From NCBI GenBank assembly GCA_047639315.1, contig JBLINQ010000003.1:21300-85299 (forward strand): DNA of 64,000 bases. The letters are read 5' to 3'. Positions within the stretch are counted from its first letter, which is position 1; each line of letters starts with the position of its first letter. Positions 44,324 to 52,398 of this stretch are shown here, in pieces. Below the pieces are notes generated by a model. That model was given only the letters and a program-made list of their open reading frames with translations, searched no databases and was not told the origin of the DNA. The translations under genes were made by a program, and so were the position numbers. The DNA comes from S139-23 sp047639315 (GTDB taxonomy: Bacteria; Planctomycetota; GCA-002687715; DRQF01).

Positions 44324-45813
44324 GAGGTCCTTGTCCCTAAAAGTGTCCTTTGGACTTTACCCAAGGCATTACGCGGAATCTTGTCGACGAGAACAAGCCG
44401 TCTAGGGATCTTATAGGCACTGAGTTTATCCTGACAGTGATTCCTAAGGACGTCGAGCGTAATTGGAGAATTCTTGGCCACCACAAAGGCCGTCACGAGC
44501 TCACCGAACTCTTCATCAGGGGTGCCGGCAACAGCTAAGTCTTCGATTTCGTCATATGTGTGCAGCACATTCTCGATTTCCTGGGGATGAATGTTGTAGC
44601 CCCCGCTAATGATGAGTTCTTTAACACGACCGGTGATTTGAAAGCTCTGTCGCTCGACGTCTAATCGACCCAAGTCTCCAGACTTGAACCACCCATCTTG
44701 AAACGCCATGGCCGTAGCTTCCGAGTTTTGCCAATAGCCGGTGAAGACGTTTTCGCCTCGCAAGTGGATCTCGCCTTCTTGGCCGTCAGCAACAATCTTC
44801 CCTTGGTCATCAACAATGCGAACGTGTACGCCTGGCAAAGGTTGACCGACAAATCCGGCATGGCGCGCACCGCGCAGTGAGTTCGAGATGTTCATCAACG
44901 TCTCGCTCATGCCATAGCGCTCCAGTATTCTAATGCCGAATTGTTCTTCAATCTCTTGATGGGTTGCCGGTGAGAGGGGGGCCGAGCCTGAGACACAAAG
45001 CCGTAGATGAGCCAAAGATGCCTCGTTTGAGTTTGACTTCAAGAACCGATGAAAGTACGTGGGAACACCAAAGAACATGGTGAACTTGGATGCCGGCGCC
45101 TGCAGCCGCTCGAGAGCCTCTTCCGCCTGGAACGACTTTTCTAAAGTCACTCGGAAGCCAGAAGTGAGCATGCCGTGGATCCCGATGCCCAGGCCGTGGA
45201 CGTGAAAGAGCGGCAGGGTCAAGAGCAGGTGGTCTTGGGGTGAGAATTCCCATGCTTGGTGAAGTGATCTTGCAGCGGCGGCCAAGTTGCCTTGGCTCAA
45301 GACCGCCCCTTTGGGATTGCCGGTGGTTCCTGACGTGTAGACGATCATGGCGGGCATGTCAGCTGTGATGGTGACTGGCTGGGCAATAGGGCTGCGGCGA
45401 GCACCGCTGAATGAGGAGCGAATGAGATGCTCTTCAAGCATGTGGCACTCCAGCTTGGCCCGCCCGAGCGCCTCCTGCACCCGGTCTTTGGATTCTCTGC
45501 ATGTGATCACGAGAGTGGGGCGAGCGTCAACAAAGAGGCGTTCGAATTCGTCCACTGTTTGGCGTGGGTTCATAGGGACGGAAATTCGACCGCAGAGGAG
45601 GTTGCCGCCATGAATCGCAACGAGGTTGGACGTGTTGCCGAGGATGAGAGCGACGCGGTCGCCAACTTCGACCTCAAGGTCGTCTAAGAACCTATGCCAC
45701 AAGTCCATTTTCTCGCTGAGCGCGGCAAACGTGAGGACTTCTGAGCCGTCCACAAGAGCAACTCGTTCGCTACAGATCTTGGCCGTCTCTTGAATCATGG
45801 TGGCGATGGACAT
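44320..45813 (-). CDS. AMP-dependent acyl-CoA synthetase, first gene of the glc operon
   Basis: The 497-residue enzyme is a member of the ANL superfamily. It has the P-loop YTSGTTGNPKGA (A3), LPLFHVHGLG, GYGMSET-like ERYGMSETLM, the A7 KSGDLGRLD, the hinge GRVKELIISGGYNIHPQEIE, and the C-terminal lysine region PRNALGKVQRT. It forms an acyl-adenylate and then an acyl-CoA. Sequence resembles malonyl-CoA/medium-chain acid ligases, but the acid cannot be specified. The 4-base overlap with glcD places it in the glycolate operon. The ATG at 45813 is chosen; the frame extends to a TTG at 45837 that lies against a terminator. Confidence 0.9.
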   Translation of the reverse strand: MSIATMIQETAKICSERVALVDGSEVLTFAALSEKMDLWHRFLDDLEVEVGDRVALILGNTSNLVAIHGGNLLCGRISVPMNPRQTVDEFERLFVDARPTLVITCRESKDRVQEALGRAKLECHMLEEHLIRSSFSGARRSPIAQPVTITADMPAMIVYTSGTTGNPKGAVLSQGNLAAAARSLHQAWEFSPQDHLLLTLPLFHVHGLGIGIHGMLTSGFRVTLEKSFQAEEALERLQAPASKFTMFFGVPTYFHRFLKSNSNEASLAHLRLCVSGSAPLSPATHQEIEEQFGIRILERYGMSETLMNISNSLRGARHAGFVGQPLPGVHVRIVDDQGKIVADGQEGEIHLRGENVFTGYWQNSEATAMAFQDGWFKSGDLGRLDVERQSFQITGRVKELIISGGYNIHPQEIENVLHTYDEIEDLAVAGTPDEEFGELVTAFVVAKNSPITLDVLRNHCQDKLSAYKIPRRLVLVDKIPRNALGKVQRTLLGTRTS

Positions 45814-45835
45814 GGCCCATGATAACGCCTTCGTC

Positions 45836-45876
45836 AAAAAAAAAAGCGCCCCTGCTCGATTGAGCAGGGGCGCTTT
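45836..45876 (-). terminator. Strong leftward terminator of the Arg/Asn/Gly-rich protein gene
   Basis: A perfect 15-bp stem (45843-45857 with 45862-45876, AAAGCGCCCCTGCTC) with a 4-base loop. On the minus strand it is followed by ten T (45845-45836). It ends transcripts from the gene at 45896-46579, just before the glc operon starts. Confidence 0.95.
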
Positions 45877-45895
45877 CGTGGGTTATGGAATCGGC

Positions 45896-46579
45896 CTAAC
45901 GGCGGTTCCCTCTTCTATTGTTGCTTCGGCTCCCGCGATTTCCGTTGCCGCCACGGTTGGCGACGGTACGGTTGTTGTTCCGGTTGCTTGTGCTGCTGTT
46001 ACCCCGGTTACCCCGGTTTCCGTTGTTTCCACGGTTGGCGACTACGGAGCGATTGTTATTCCGGTTGTTATTCCGATTGTTGTGGACCCTGTTGCCACGG
46101 TGGCCCTTGTAGCCCCCGTAGTTCTTGTGACCACGGTTGTGATTGCGGTTACGGTGGCCGTTTCCAAAGATGGAGAGAACTCCCCTGTGGCCCCGGTCGT
46201 GAACTCCACAGAAGCGTCCTGCTCTGCGGACCCGAACGCGATTATCGACGTAATCCCAATGGCCTGGGACGCAGACTCGGCGGTTATATCCAGCTCTCAC
46301 TAAGACTTGGAAGCCGTTGCCGTGGCAGTCGTAATCAGTGCGATAGGCTGCTGGGACAAACTCACTCCGGTAGGTCTCGGCGCACCAGACCCGGCGTCTG
46401 TCGTTCCTCCAAGTGTAGACCGAGTCACAGGAGCAGGCTGTACCCAAGGAAATTGAGACGCCTCGAGTATTCACGTTGAAGAACCCGCCAAAACTCTGGG
46501 CGGTGGCGCTCTTGGCGTTCATGCCGAAAAGGGCTGCGGTGAAGATTGCGGCGGCTGCTAAAGTCAGTTTGCTGCTCAT
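45896..46579 (-). CDS. Secreted cationic protein with Arg/Asn/Gly-rich tail
   Basis: A signal peptide (KLTLAAAAIFTAALFGMNAKSATAQ) precedes a compact Cys- and Tyr-rich domain (about 28-120) with VYTWRNDRRRVWCAETYRSE and VCVPGHWDYVDNRV. A tail of about 95 residues follows, made almost only of Arg, Asn, Gly and Ser (NRNNNRNNNR, NRGNNGNRGNRG). The tail is strongly basic and should be disordered. GAAAGGA lies 9 bases before the ATG and a strong terminator follows, so it is a single-gene transcript that looks well expressed. Repetitive coding DNA on the other strand gives a Val/Pro-rich shadow frame. Role unknown; binding of nucleic acid or acidic polysaccharide outside the cell is a guess. Confidence 0.8.
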   Translation of the reverse strand: MSSKLTLAAAAIFTAALFGMNAKSATAQSFGGFFNVNTRGVSISLGTACSCDSVYTWRNDRRRVWCAETYRSEFVPAAYRTDYDCHGNGFQVLVRAGYNRRVCVPGHWDYVDNRVRVRRAGRFCGVHDRGHRGVLSIFGNGHRNRNHNRGHKNYGGYKGHRGNRVHNNRNNNRNNNRSVVANRGNNGNRGNRGNSSTSNRNNNRTVANRGGNGNRGSRSNNRRGNRR

Positions 46580-46899
46580 GACTTTTTTCCTTTCGTTGGG
46601 CTCGGTTTATTGACCGGGCGTTTGCTTGACAATCCTTCTATTGCGAGTCGCGTGCCAAACCGGGCCGTGGATCCCCATGGAAAACACAACCGATTTGTTA
46701 GTATAGGCTTATGGTTTTATTGCGACGTGCGGCGAGACTTGTTGAGAACCTCCCGCCGACCCGAGTGACCTCTTTCTAGGACGCTTTCGCCGCCATTTGG
46801 GGACAGAAGAGGACAGTCTGGGCCCGTGACATAAAAACACGGTGTTTTCGGGTTTGCCAAAGTGGGGTAGATTGAGACATGCTTGCTCAAGGAAACCTC
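46580..46899. other. 320-bp divergent intergenic region
   Basis: This holds the promoters of the cationic secreted protein (leftward) and the site-2 protease (rightward). A TTGACA occurs at 46626 without a good -10 partner. An odd-centred palindrome, AAAACAC-G-GTGTTTT, lies at 46834-46848, about 50 bp before the protease start, and could be an operator. Nothing else was recognised. Confidence 0.4.
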
Positions 46900-47571
46900 A
46901 TGCAGATCTGCGTTCTCTTCGGAACCCCGGTCTATCTGTCTGGCTCATACTTCCTCCTTCTCCTATTCATTAGCTTTCGAGAATTGCAGTATGGCCGGCT
47001 CCAGGAGGCATTCCTTCTGGCCTTTGCCGTGACGCTCTCTCTCATCGTTCATGAATTTGGTCATGTCTGGGCCGCTAAGCTGAACGGGCATCGGTCTCGA
47101 GTGGTCTTGGTCGGTATGGGCGCCATGACGATTCCGGATGGCGAGAGCAACGGCTGGAAGGGGGTCCGCCTATCTCTTGCGGGCCCAGCCGCAGGGTTTC
47201 TCTTGGCGTTCGCTGCCTACTACGGATTCGCCCCGGCCAAGAACTTGCCGTTTTGGGACTACGTCCTTGGCAGCGGCTATATCGCCGATGGGACCTTATG
47301 GCCCTATCTGCAGTTGATTCTGGTGAAGATTGGTATCTTTTGGGGCATATTCAATCTGCTGCCGATCTTGCCCATGGACGGTGGCCACGCCCTTCGTGAT
47401 TTCCTGACCACCTTCATGCGCCCCTATAAGGCTAACGCGATCGCGACACGAGTGAGCGTTGCTGTGGCCATTCCGTTGATCTTCCTGCTCTTCAAAGTTG
47501 GATTCACGTTTGGGGCTATCCTCGTCGCTTTCATGACTTGGCAGAATTTCGAGTCAATAAGAGGGAAGTAA
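46900..47571 (+). CDS. Site-2-type intramembrane zinc metalloprotease (M50)
   Basis: The 223-residue membrane protein contains HEFGH (51-55) in a hydrophobic helix and NLLPILPMDGGHAL near residue 155, the zinc-binding pair of the S2P/M50 family. Several further hydrophobic helices are present. It lacks PDZ and CBS domains, as in minimal FtsH-independent S2P relatives. Such proteases cleave membrane-embedded regulators, for example anti-sigma factors; two membrane sigma-related proteins are encoded earlier in this window, but no link is shown. The ATG at 46900 has AAGGA 7 bases upstream and is preferred to the one at 46879. Confidence 0.9.
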   Translation: MQICVLFGTPVYLSGSYFLLLLFISFRELQYGRLQEAFLLAFAVTLSLIVHEFGHVWAAKLNGHRSRVVLVGMGAMTIPDGESNGWKGVRLSLAGPAAGFLLAFAAYYGFAPAKNLPFWDYVLGSGYIADGTLWPYLQLILVKIGIFWGIFNLLPILPMDGGHALRDFLTTFMRPYKANAIATRVSVAVAIPLIFLLFKVGFTFGAILVAFMTWQNFESIRGK

Positions 47572-47653
47572 TGATTTCTTTCGATCGCAGCTTCGCCCGC
47601 GTACTATCACCACGAGATCGGCGCGCAGACCTTTCGCTTCTAGGTCCTCAATC

Positions 47654-48919
47654 ATGAAACGTACTTTCCCACTTCTGATCCTAGCTATTGTCACATTCTC
47701 CTTGGTTTGGCTCTTCCTCCAAAGAGACCGTGATGCCAACGACCAGGTTAGTTTAGACGATGATGAACGCACCTTCAGGTCAAGCGGTGCCGAGCCCTTC
47801 GAGCTTCGAGCCCGCGACCCAAAGGGTCATAAGGGAGTCGAAGCCAAGACTGTCAAGATCGAGAAAGATGACGAAGTCGCCCCAGGCGAAGGACGCATCT
47901 TCGTTTCGGCAAGACTTCCAGATGGCACAACTCCCCAAGAACTCGTCGTTGTTTGTAGCCCAGCTCTGCCGGTTTTCTCTGTCGAAAACGGTGGGTGGGC
48001 TCTCGATGAAGTGCCGGCCGGTCGTTACAGCGTGTCCGTGCTCGGTGGAAGTATCATCCCTTCGGCCCTGTCATCTGTTGTCATCGAAGCTGGCAATGAG
48101 ACTCGCTTGAAATTCAAAGTTATCCGCGGAATTCGACCGAAGGGAATTGTTCGCGATGCGAGTGACAATACGCCCATCGCCAATGTCATGGTCGACTTTA
48201 ACGCTTTCGCCAGCGTCAAGACCGACAGCGCAGGTCGGTTTGCCATTGAAGATCTCTTGCCTCGAACGGCCTTGGACGTCATCACAGTCGGCAATGAAAT
48301 GTACGGTACGATTCCATTTAGGGGCCTCGTCGTCGAAGACGTCGGCAACATGAAATTGTTCCTTGGCGGCGGCAAGGGTGTTGTTCATATCGAAATTGTG
48401 AATGCCACCCAAAAGACGATCCCTAAGGACGCCTTCCTGCAAGTCACCCTGCCGCCGACCTTTGAGATTCGGCGGCAAATCCCATTGAGGGGCCGAGAAA
48501 TTCTCAAGCTCGAGAAGATGTACAACGGAACTTTTCGCTTCGAATTGCACTTTCCACGGGGTGAATTTCCTACTCAACGTATCGTTCACCAAGTACCCAT
48601 GTGGCAGGCAGACAAAGCGCCCGTTACTCAACTCCGCTTCGTGCTGCGCATGGGGGCGACGCTCACTGGTAAGTTCCACGGTCCCACTTCATTCACTTCG
48701 GGGATGAAACTGCAGCTCAGGGATCGCCGCAACCACCTCGTTGCCGAAACGACGGTGGACAAAGAAGGCAACTACCTCCTCGAGAACTTGAAGGCGGGGG
48801 AGTACGTCCCCGTTGTCATCGCCGGCAAGAAACCGCATCAACTTCCACTCATCACCATCGAACCTGACCGAGTCACCAAACGTGATGTCGATCCATTGCG
48901 CAAGAAATGGCTCAATTAA
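47654..48919 (+). CDS. Membrane-anchored protein with carboxypeptidase-regulatory-like domains
   Basis: An N-terminal signal anchor (FPLLILAIVTFSLVWLFL) leads to a 390-residue extracytoplasmic part. This has a charged linker and about four beta-sandwich modules with the carboxypeptidase-regulatory pattern: GIVRDASDNTPIANVMVDF, TDSAGRFAIEDLLP and TVDKEGNYLLENLKAGEY. It resembles the outer part of the membrane sigma factor at 7496-10468 and the protein at 58281-59363. No catalytic motif is visible. Probably a surface or periplasmic binding protein; its partner is unknown. Confidence 0.78.
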   Translation: MKRTFPLLILAIVTFSLVWLFLQRDRDANDQVSLDDDERTFRSSGAEPFELRARDPKGHKGVEAKTVKIEKDDEVAPGEGRIFVSARLPDGTTPQELVVVCSPALPVFSVENGGWALDEVPAGRYSVSVLGGSIIPSALSSVVIEAGNETRLKFKVIRGIRPKGIVRDASDNTPIANVMVDFNAFASVKTDSAGRFAIEDLLPRTALDVITVGNEMYGTIPFRGLVVEDVGNMKLFLGGGKGVVHIEIVNATQKTIPKDAFLQVTLPPTFEIRRQIPLRGREILKLEKMYNGTFRFELHFPRGEFPTQRIVHQVPMWQADKAPVTQLRFVLRMGATLTGKFHGPTSFTSGMKLQLRDRRNHLVAETTVDKEGNYLLENLKAGEYVPVVIAGKKPHQLPLITIEPDRVTKRDVDPLRKKWLN

Positions 48920-49008
48920 TATTAGCATCGACTACTCGGCAAGATTTTGCACATCCTGTACCCTTGCCCCGTGAAGGTTGAATCCCAGCTCATTAAGGAA
49001 CGATAATC

Positions 49009-50481
49009 ATGGCCGAGCAAGGCAAGAATGAAGGGCCCGATGCGCCCTGGTGGCACAACCTGATCACGTCGGCCCTATTGAATCCGGTCTTCGAGCAGCA
49101 GCGTTCCATCTTCACCAACCGCACGCTTCGCTTCGACAAGGTCAAGGCAATCGGCTTTGACTTTGATCATACTTTGGGGCTCTACAACTGCGCTCGGCTT
49201 GATAAGTTGGCGATGGATCTCGTCATCGAAAAGCTGAACAAAGATCCTTCCATTCCAAGCTTGAATCTTGATGACGTGCCAGAGCCAAGTTTTGCCCGTA
49301 AGGGTCTTGTCGTTGACATTCAAGAAGGCAATGTTGCCAAGATTGATCGGCATGGCCATGTTGTTTCTGCTTACCACGGCACCACGAAGTTAACTTCGAA
49401 ACAACGCCGTGACACCTATGGCGCCATGGATCACATTCCCCACGTGACCCATGGCGATCGCCTCGTTCCTGTTGACTCAGATTTCGCTAAGCCGGAAGTT
49501 CTGATCTATAGTGCGCTTGCCCCCCAAGTTAAGAATGCCGAATGCAAGGAGTTGTGGAAAACGATCCGGGCTCACACAGACATGATCCATCGTGACGGTT
49601 CTTTGAAAGCGGAACTCACGGCAAACCCAAGCCACTACCTGTGCCCCGATCTCGAAATCGTACCCATGTTGGAGACGCTTCGTGAGTGGGGCATGAAGCT
49701 CTTCTTGCTGACCAATTCTGAATGGTATTACACCAAAGCCATGATCAATACGGCGCTTGGCACCGGCAAGAGCGCGGATGACGTCAGCTGGATGAAGCTC
49801 TTTGATCACGTGGTTTGTGAGGCCAGGAAGCCCGCGTATTTTGGCGTCGGCAACACGAAACCAAACGGAGTCATGAATGATGAGGGCGTCATTTGCGGCG
49901 GCAATACCGACGAACTAGAAGAGGTGATCGGTTGTGAGGGCAATGAGATCCTTTACGTCGGAGATCATATCTACGCCGACCTCATCACTTCGAAGCGCGG
50001 TACCAATTGGCGCACCATGTTGGTCATCTCTGAGCTTGAAGAAGAGTTAGAGATTCGATCCGGGCTTCCCGGCATGGCGATGCAAATGAAACAAGCCGAT
50101 GACCGTCGCTTGGCAACAGAACAAGAGTTGCACTACTGGCGGGGCATTGAGCGCGCACTTGGTCATCTTGAGAAGAATGGCGATGGTGTGCACCTAGAGA
50201 GCCTCATGACTGACTGCAAGAATCGGGGCGATAAGGCCCGCGAAAATCTCAAGCAGTTCATTGGTCGCCGCGAAAAACTGCGCGCAGAGATGAGTCACGC
50301 AATGAACCCGTACTGGGGTTCTTTGTTTCGCGCTGGGCCTGAGTTGACCTACTACGGCCAGCAACTCGAAGACTTTGCTTGCACTTACACCAGTCGAGCC
50401 AGCAACATCGCTCTCTATCCATCGAATCACTACTTTAGATCGTCGATGGACTTCATGCCCCACGAATTGAGATCGATGTAG
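49009..50481 (+). CDS. HAD-superfamily 5'-nucleotidase of the cytosolic purine (cN-II) type
   Basis: The 490-residue protein carries FDFDHTLGLYN (nucleophile Asp51, acid/base Asp53), motif II LLTNSEWYYT, and the distal GDHIYADLITSKRGTNWRTMLV with its Asp ligand. This is the HAD-IG 5'-nucleotidase family that includes human NT5C2 (cN-II). That enzyme dephosphorylates IMP and GMP; bacterial members are known, for example in Legionella. No signal peptide, so cytoplasmic. The gene stands alone and converges on the ubiE-like gene with a 12-bp gap. Confidence 0.92.
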   Translation: MAEQGKNEGPDAPWWHNLITSALLNPVFEQQRSIFTNRTLRFDKVKAIGFDFDHTLGLYNCARLDKLAMDLVIEKLNKDPSIPSLNLDDVPEPSFARKGLVVDIQEGNVAKIDRHGHVVSAYHGTTKLTSKQRRDTYGAMDHIPHVTHGDRLVPVDSDFAKPEVLIYSALAPQVKNAECKELWKTIRAHTDMIHRDGSLKAELTANPSHYLCPDLEIVPMLETLREWGMKLFLLTNSEWYYTKAMINTALGTGKSADDVSWMKLFDHVVCEARKPAYFGVGNTKPNGVMNDEGVICGGNTDELEEVIGCEGNEILYVGDHIYADLITSKRGTNWRTMLVISELEEELEIRSGLPGMAMQMKQADDRRLATEQELHYWRGIERALGHLEKNGDGVHLESLMTDCKNRGDKARENLKQFIGRREKLRAEMSHAMNPYWGSLFRAGPELTYYGQQLEDFACTYTSRASNIALYPSNHYFRSSMDFMPHELRSM

Positions 50482-50493
50482 GCAGAGAGTTTA

Positions 50494-51222
50494 TTAAACG
50501 TTGGTCGCTAAATGAGCCGCGATGCTTCCAGCCATGAAGCCGCGGCTTTTTACATCAATGAAGCCCGCAGCCTGCCATTCAACGACGAGTTCATTGCGAT
50601 TCGGGAACTTTTGGGTGGAACGATTGAGGTAGTCGTAAGCTTCGCGGTCGCCACCGGCAACGCGGATCAAGACCGGCATCGCCATGGCGAGGTAAGCCTG
50701 ACTTGCCCACCTTATTGGGGCGAATGATGGCTTAGACATGTCGACACACAGGAATTTGCCGCCAGGCTTCAAGATCCGCATGACCTCTGCGTATACCGCG
50801 GCCCGATCGGCCACATTGCGCAGGACCCACCCCATGGTCACAAGATCTTGGCTAGCGTCGTCGAGCCCAGTCTCGGCCGCAGATCCGAGTCGTAGATCGA
50901 CATGAGTGCCGAATTTTTGGTCGGCTTTTTCTTTGGCGACCGCAAGCATGTTTTCGGCGATATCGATGCCGACAACACGGCCTTCATCACCAACACGCTG
51001 GCGAATCTCCAAATAGAAGTCGCCGGTGCCAGTTCCGAGGTCGGCCACATGATCACCGGACGTCACTCCCGCCCAACTCAGAGCCTCTTGTCGCCATTTC
51101 GCGTCTCGCCCTAAGCTAATAAGGCCATTGAGTTTGTCGTAGGGTCGAGCAATCCGGTTAAACATGCCGGTGACATATTCTTCCTTCTCTTCGCCCTCGA
51201 GTAGTGATCCGTCCGTTTTCAT
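50494..51222 (-). CDS. ubiE: UbiE/MenG-type demethylmenaquinone methyltransferase
   Basis: The 242-residue class I SAM methyltransferase has MFNRIARPYDKLNGLISLGRDAKWRQEA at the N-terminus, the SAM loop VADLGTGTGDF, and VVGIDIAENMLAVA. LVTMGWVLRNVADR and LKPGGKFLCVDMSKP follow, matching the UbiE family that C-methylates demethylmenaquinone or a ubiquinone precursor. Which quinone applies here is not visible. The ATG at 51222 matches the family start; a GTG at 51267 has a better Shine-Dalgarno (GGGAG) but would add 15 unconserved residues. Confidence 0.88.
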   Translation of the reverse strand: MKTDGSLLEGEEKEEYVTGMFNRIARPYDKLNGLISLGRDAKWRQEALSWAGVTSGDHVADLGTGTGDFYLEIRQRVGDEGRVVGIDIAENMLAVAKEKADQKFGTHVDLRLGSAAETGLDDASQDLVTMGWVLRNVADRAAVYAEVMRILKPGGKFLCVDMSKPSFAPIRWASQAYLAMAMPVLIRVAGGDREAYDYLNRSTQKFPNRNELVVEWQAAGFIDVKSRGFMAGSIAAHLATNV

Positions 51223-51303
51223 AAGGGCATGATAAGATCGTAGAGTGACGTAAATCAAGTTGCTCACGCTCAGAAGCTCCCAGTCCGGTGAAAGGTAGAA
51301 GAA

Positions 51304-52026
51304 ATGAACAAAACCGAAACGATGAAGAAGCTAAAAGATGCCGGGAAGGAATCCCACAAGAAGACCTACCTGCGGCATGGCATCACTCTGCCGACTTTTG
51401 GCGTTCCTTATGCCGATCTCTACAAACTCCAAAAGCAGATCGGAGTCGATCAGGGCTTAGCGGATCAACTGTGGAAGACCGGCAATCATGATGCCCGGAC
51501 CTTGGCGACATTGATCGCCGATGCTCCCTCAATGAAGGCCACTGAGGTCGATGCTTGGGCCAGAGATTCCGACAATCAACTGTCAATCATGGCCGTGGCC
51601 TTGGTGGCAGCAAGAGTGAAGAATCCTGTTGGCGTCATGAAGAAATGGATGAAGCTGAAGAAGGAGTGGCAACGAGCCTCTGGATGGCAGCTTCTTTCGG
51701 TCTTGTGCTCTTCCGACGAATGCCCGCTTGCTGAAGCCGAACTCACCGACTACTTGGGCACCATCGAGAAAGAGATCGACGGGTCCATGAATCGGGTCAA
51801 GCACGAAATGAATGGCGCCTTGATCGCAATGAGTAGGCAGGGTGCCTCGATGAAAAGAAAGTGCGTTGCAGCCGCCAAGCGAATCGGAAAAGTCGATGTC
51901 GATCATGGCAACACAGCATGCAAGACTCCGGATGCGATCCCTTACATTGAGAAAATGGCTGCACGCTTAGCGAAGAAGAAGACAACGAAGAAGAAGGCGG
52001 TCAAGAAGACGGCAAAGAAGAAGTAG
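51304..52026 (+). CDS. AlkD-like DNA alkylation repair protein with Lys-rich tail
   Basis: Residues 1-215 match the DNA alkylation repair (AlkD, HEAT-like) family: FGVPYADLYKLQKQIG, TLATLIADAPSM, VDAWARDSDNQLSIMAVALVA and a helical core. AlkD-type enzymes excise N3- and N7-alkyl purines without base flipping. Here a tail of about 20 residues (KKKTTKKKAVKKTAKKK) resembles histone H1-like C-termini and would raise DNA affinity. The next gene, glutaredoxin-like, starts immediately after the stop, so the two are probably co-transcribed. Confidence 0.82.
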   Translation: MNKTETMKKLKDAGKESHKKTYLRHGITLPTFGVPYADLYKLQKQIGVDQGLADQLWKTGNHDARTLATLIADAPSMKATEVDAWARDSDNQLSIMAVALVAARVKNPVGVMKKWMKLKKEWQRASGWQLLSVLCSSDECPLAEAELTDYLGTIEKEIDGSMNRVKHEMNGALIAMSRQGASMKRKCVAAAKRIGKVDVDHGNTACKTPDAIPYIEKMAARLAKKKTTKKKAVKKTAKKK

Positions 52027-52317
52027 GTGCGATGGTTTTCTCGAAAAAAGGCACCAGCGGATAGCAGGCATGTTCGGTTCTATACGCGCGACGGATGTCA
52101 TCTTTGCGACGATGCATTCGTCGTCTTGGAGAAATATGCAGTCGAATATGGCCTCGTGATTGAGATCATCAACATCAGTGCGAACGACGCTTTGGAAGGC
52201 GAATTCGGCGAGCAAATACCGGTTGTGTTCATCGATGATAAGAAGAGATTCTTCGGCAAAGTCGACCCGGTCTTGCTCCTTCGCATACTCAATCGCCCGT
52301 CGCCAAAAGGTGAATAA
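52027..52317 (+). CDS. Glutaredoxin-like protein (DUF836 type)
   Basis: The 96-residue protein has a thioredoxin fold with RFYTRDGCHLCDDA, a CxxC redox motif (Cys-His-Leu-Cys), and the cis-Pro motif QIPVVFIDDKK. This fits the glutaredoxin-like DUF836 family. It starts with GTG immediately after the alkylation-repair gene stop. Probably a small cytoplasmic thiol-disulfide oxidoreductase; its partner is unknown. Confidence 0.85.
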   Translation: MRWFSRKKAPADSRHVRFYTRDGCHLCDDAFVVLEKYAVEYGLVIEIINISANDALEGEFGEQIPVVFIDDKKRFFGKVDPVLLLRILNRPSPKGE

Positions 52318-52398
52318 AAACCCCTTTGCACAATCGGCGTAACGAGCAGGTACGATTCTGATCGAGTCGAGTTATTGACCCAGAGAGATCAAACACCC

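Noticed and set aside
45797..46303. Plus-strand frame coding for a Val/Pro/Ala-rich protein
   Set aside because: It is the reverse complement of the Arg/Asn/Gly-rich coding repeat and covers the leftward terminator; low complexity on one strand keeps the other open.
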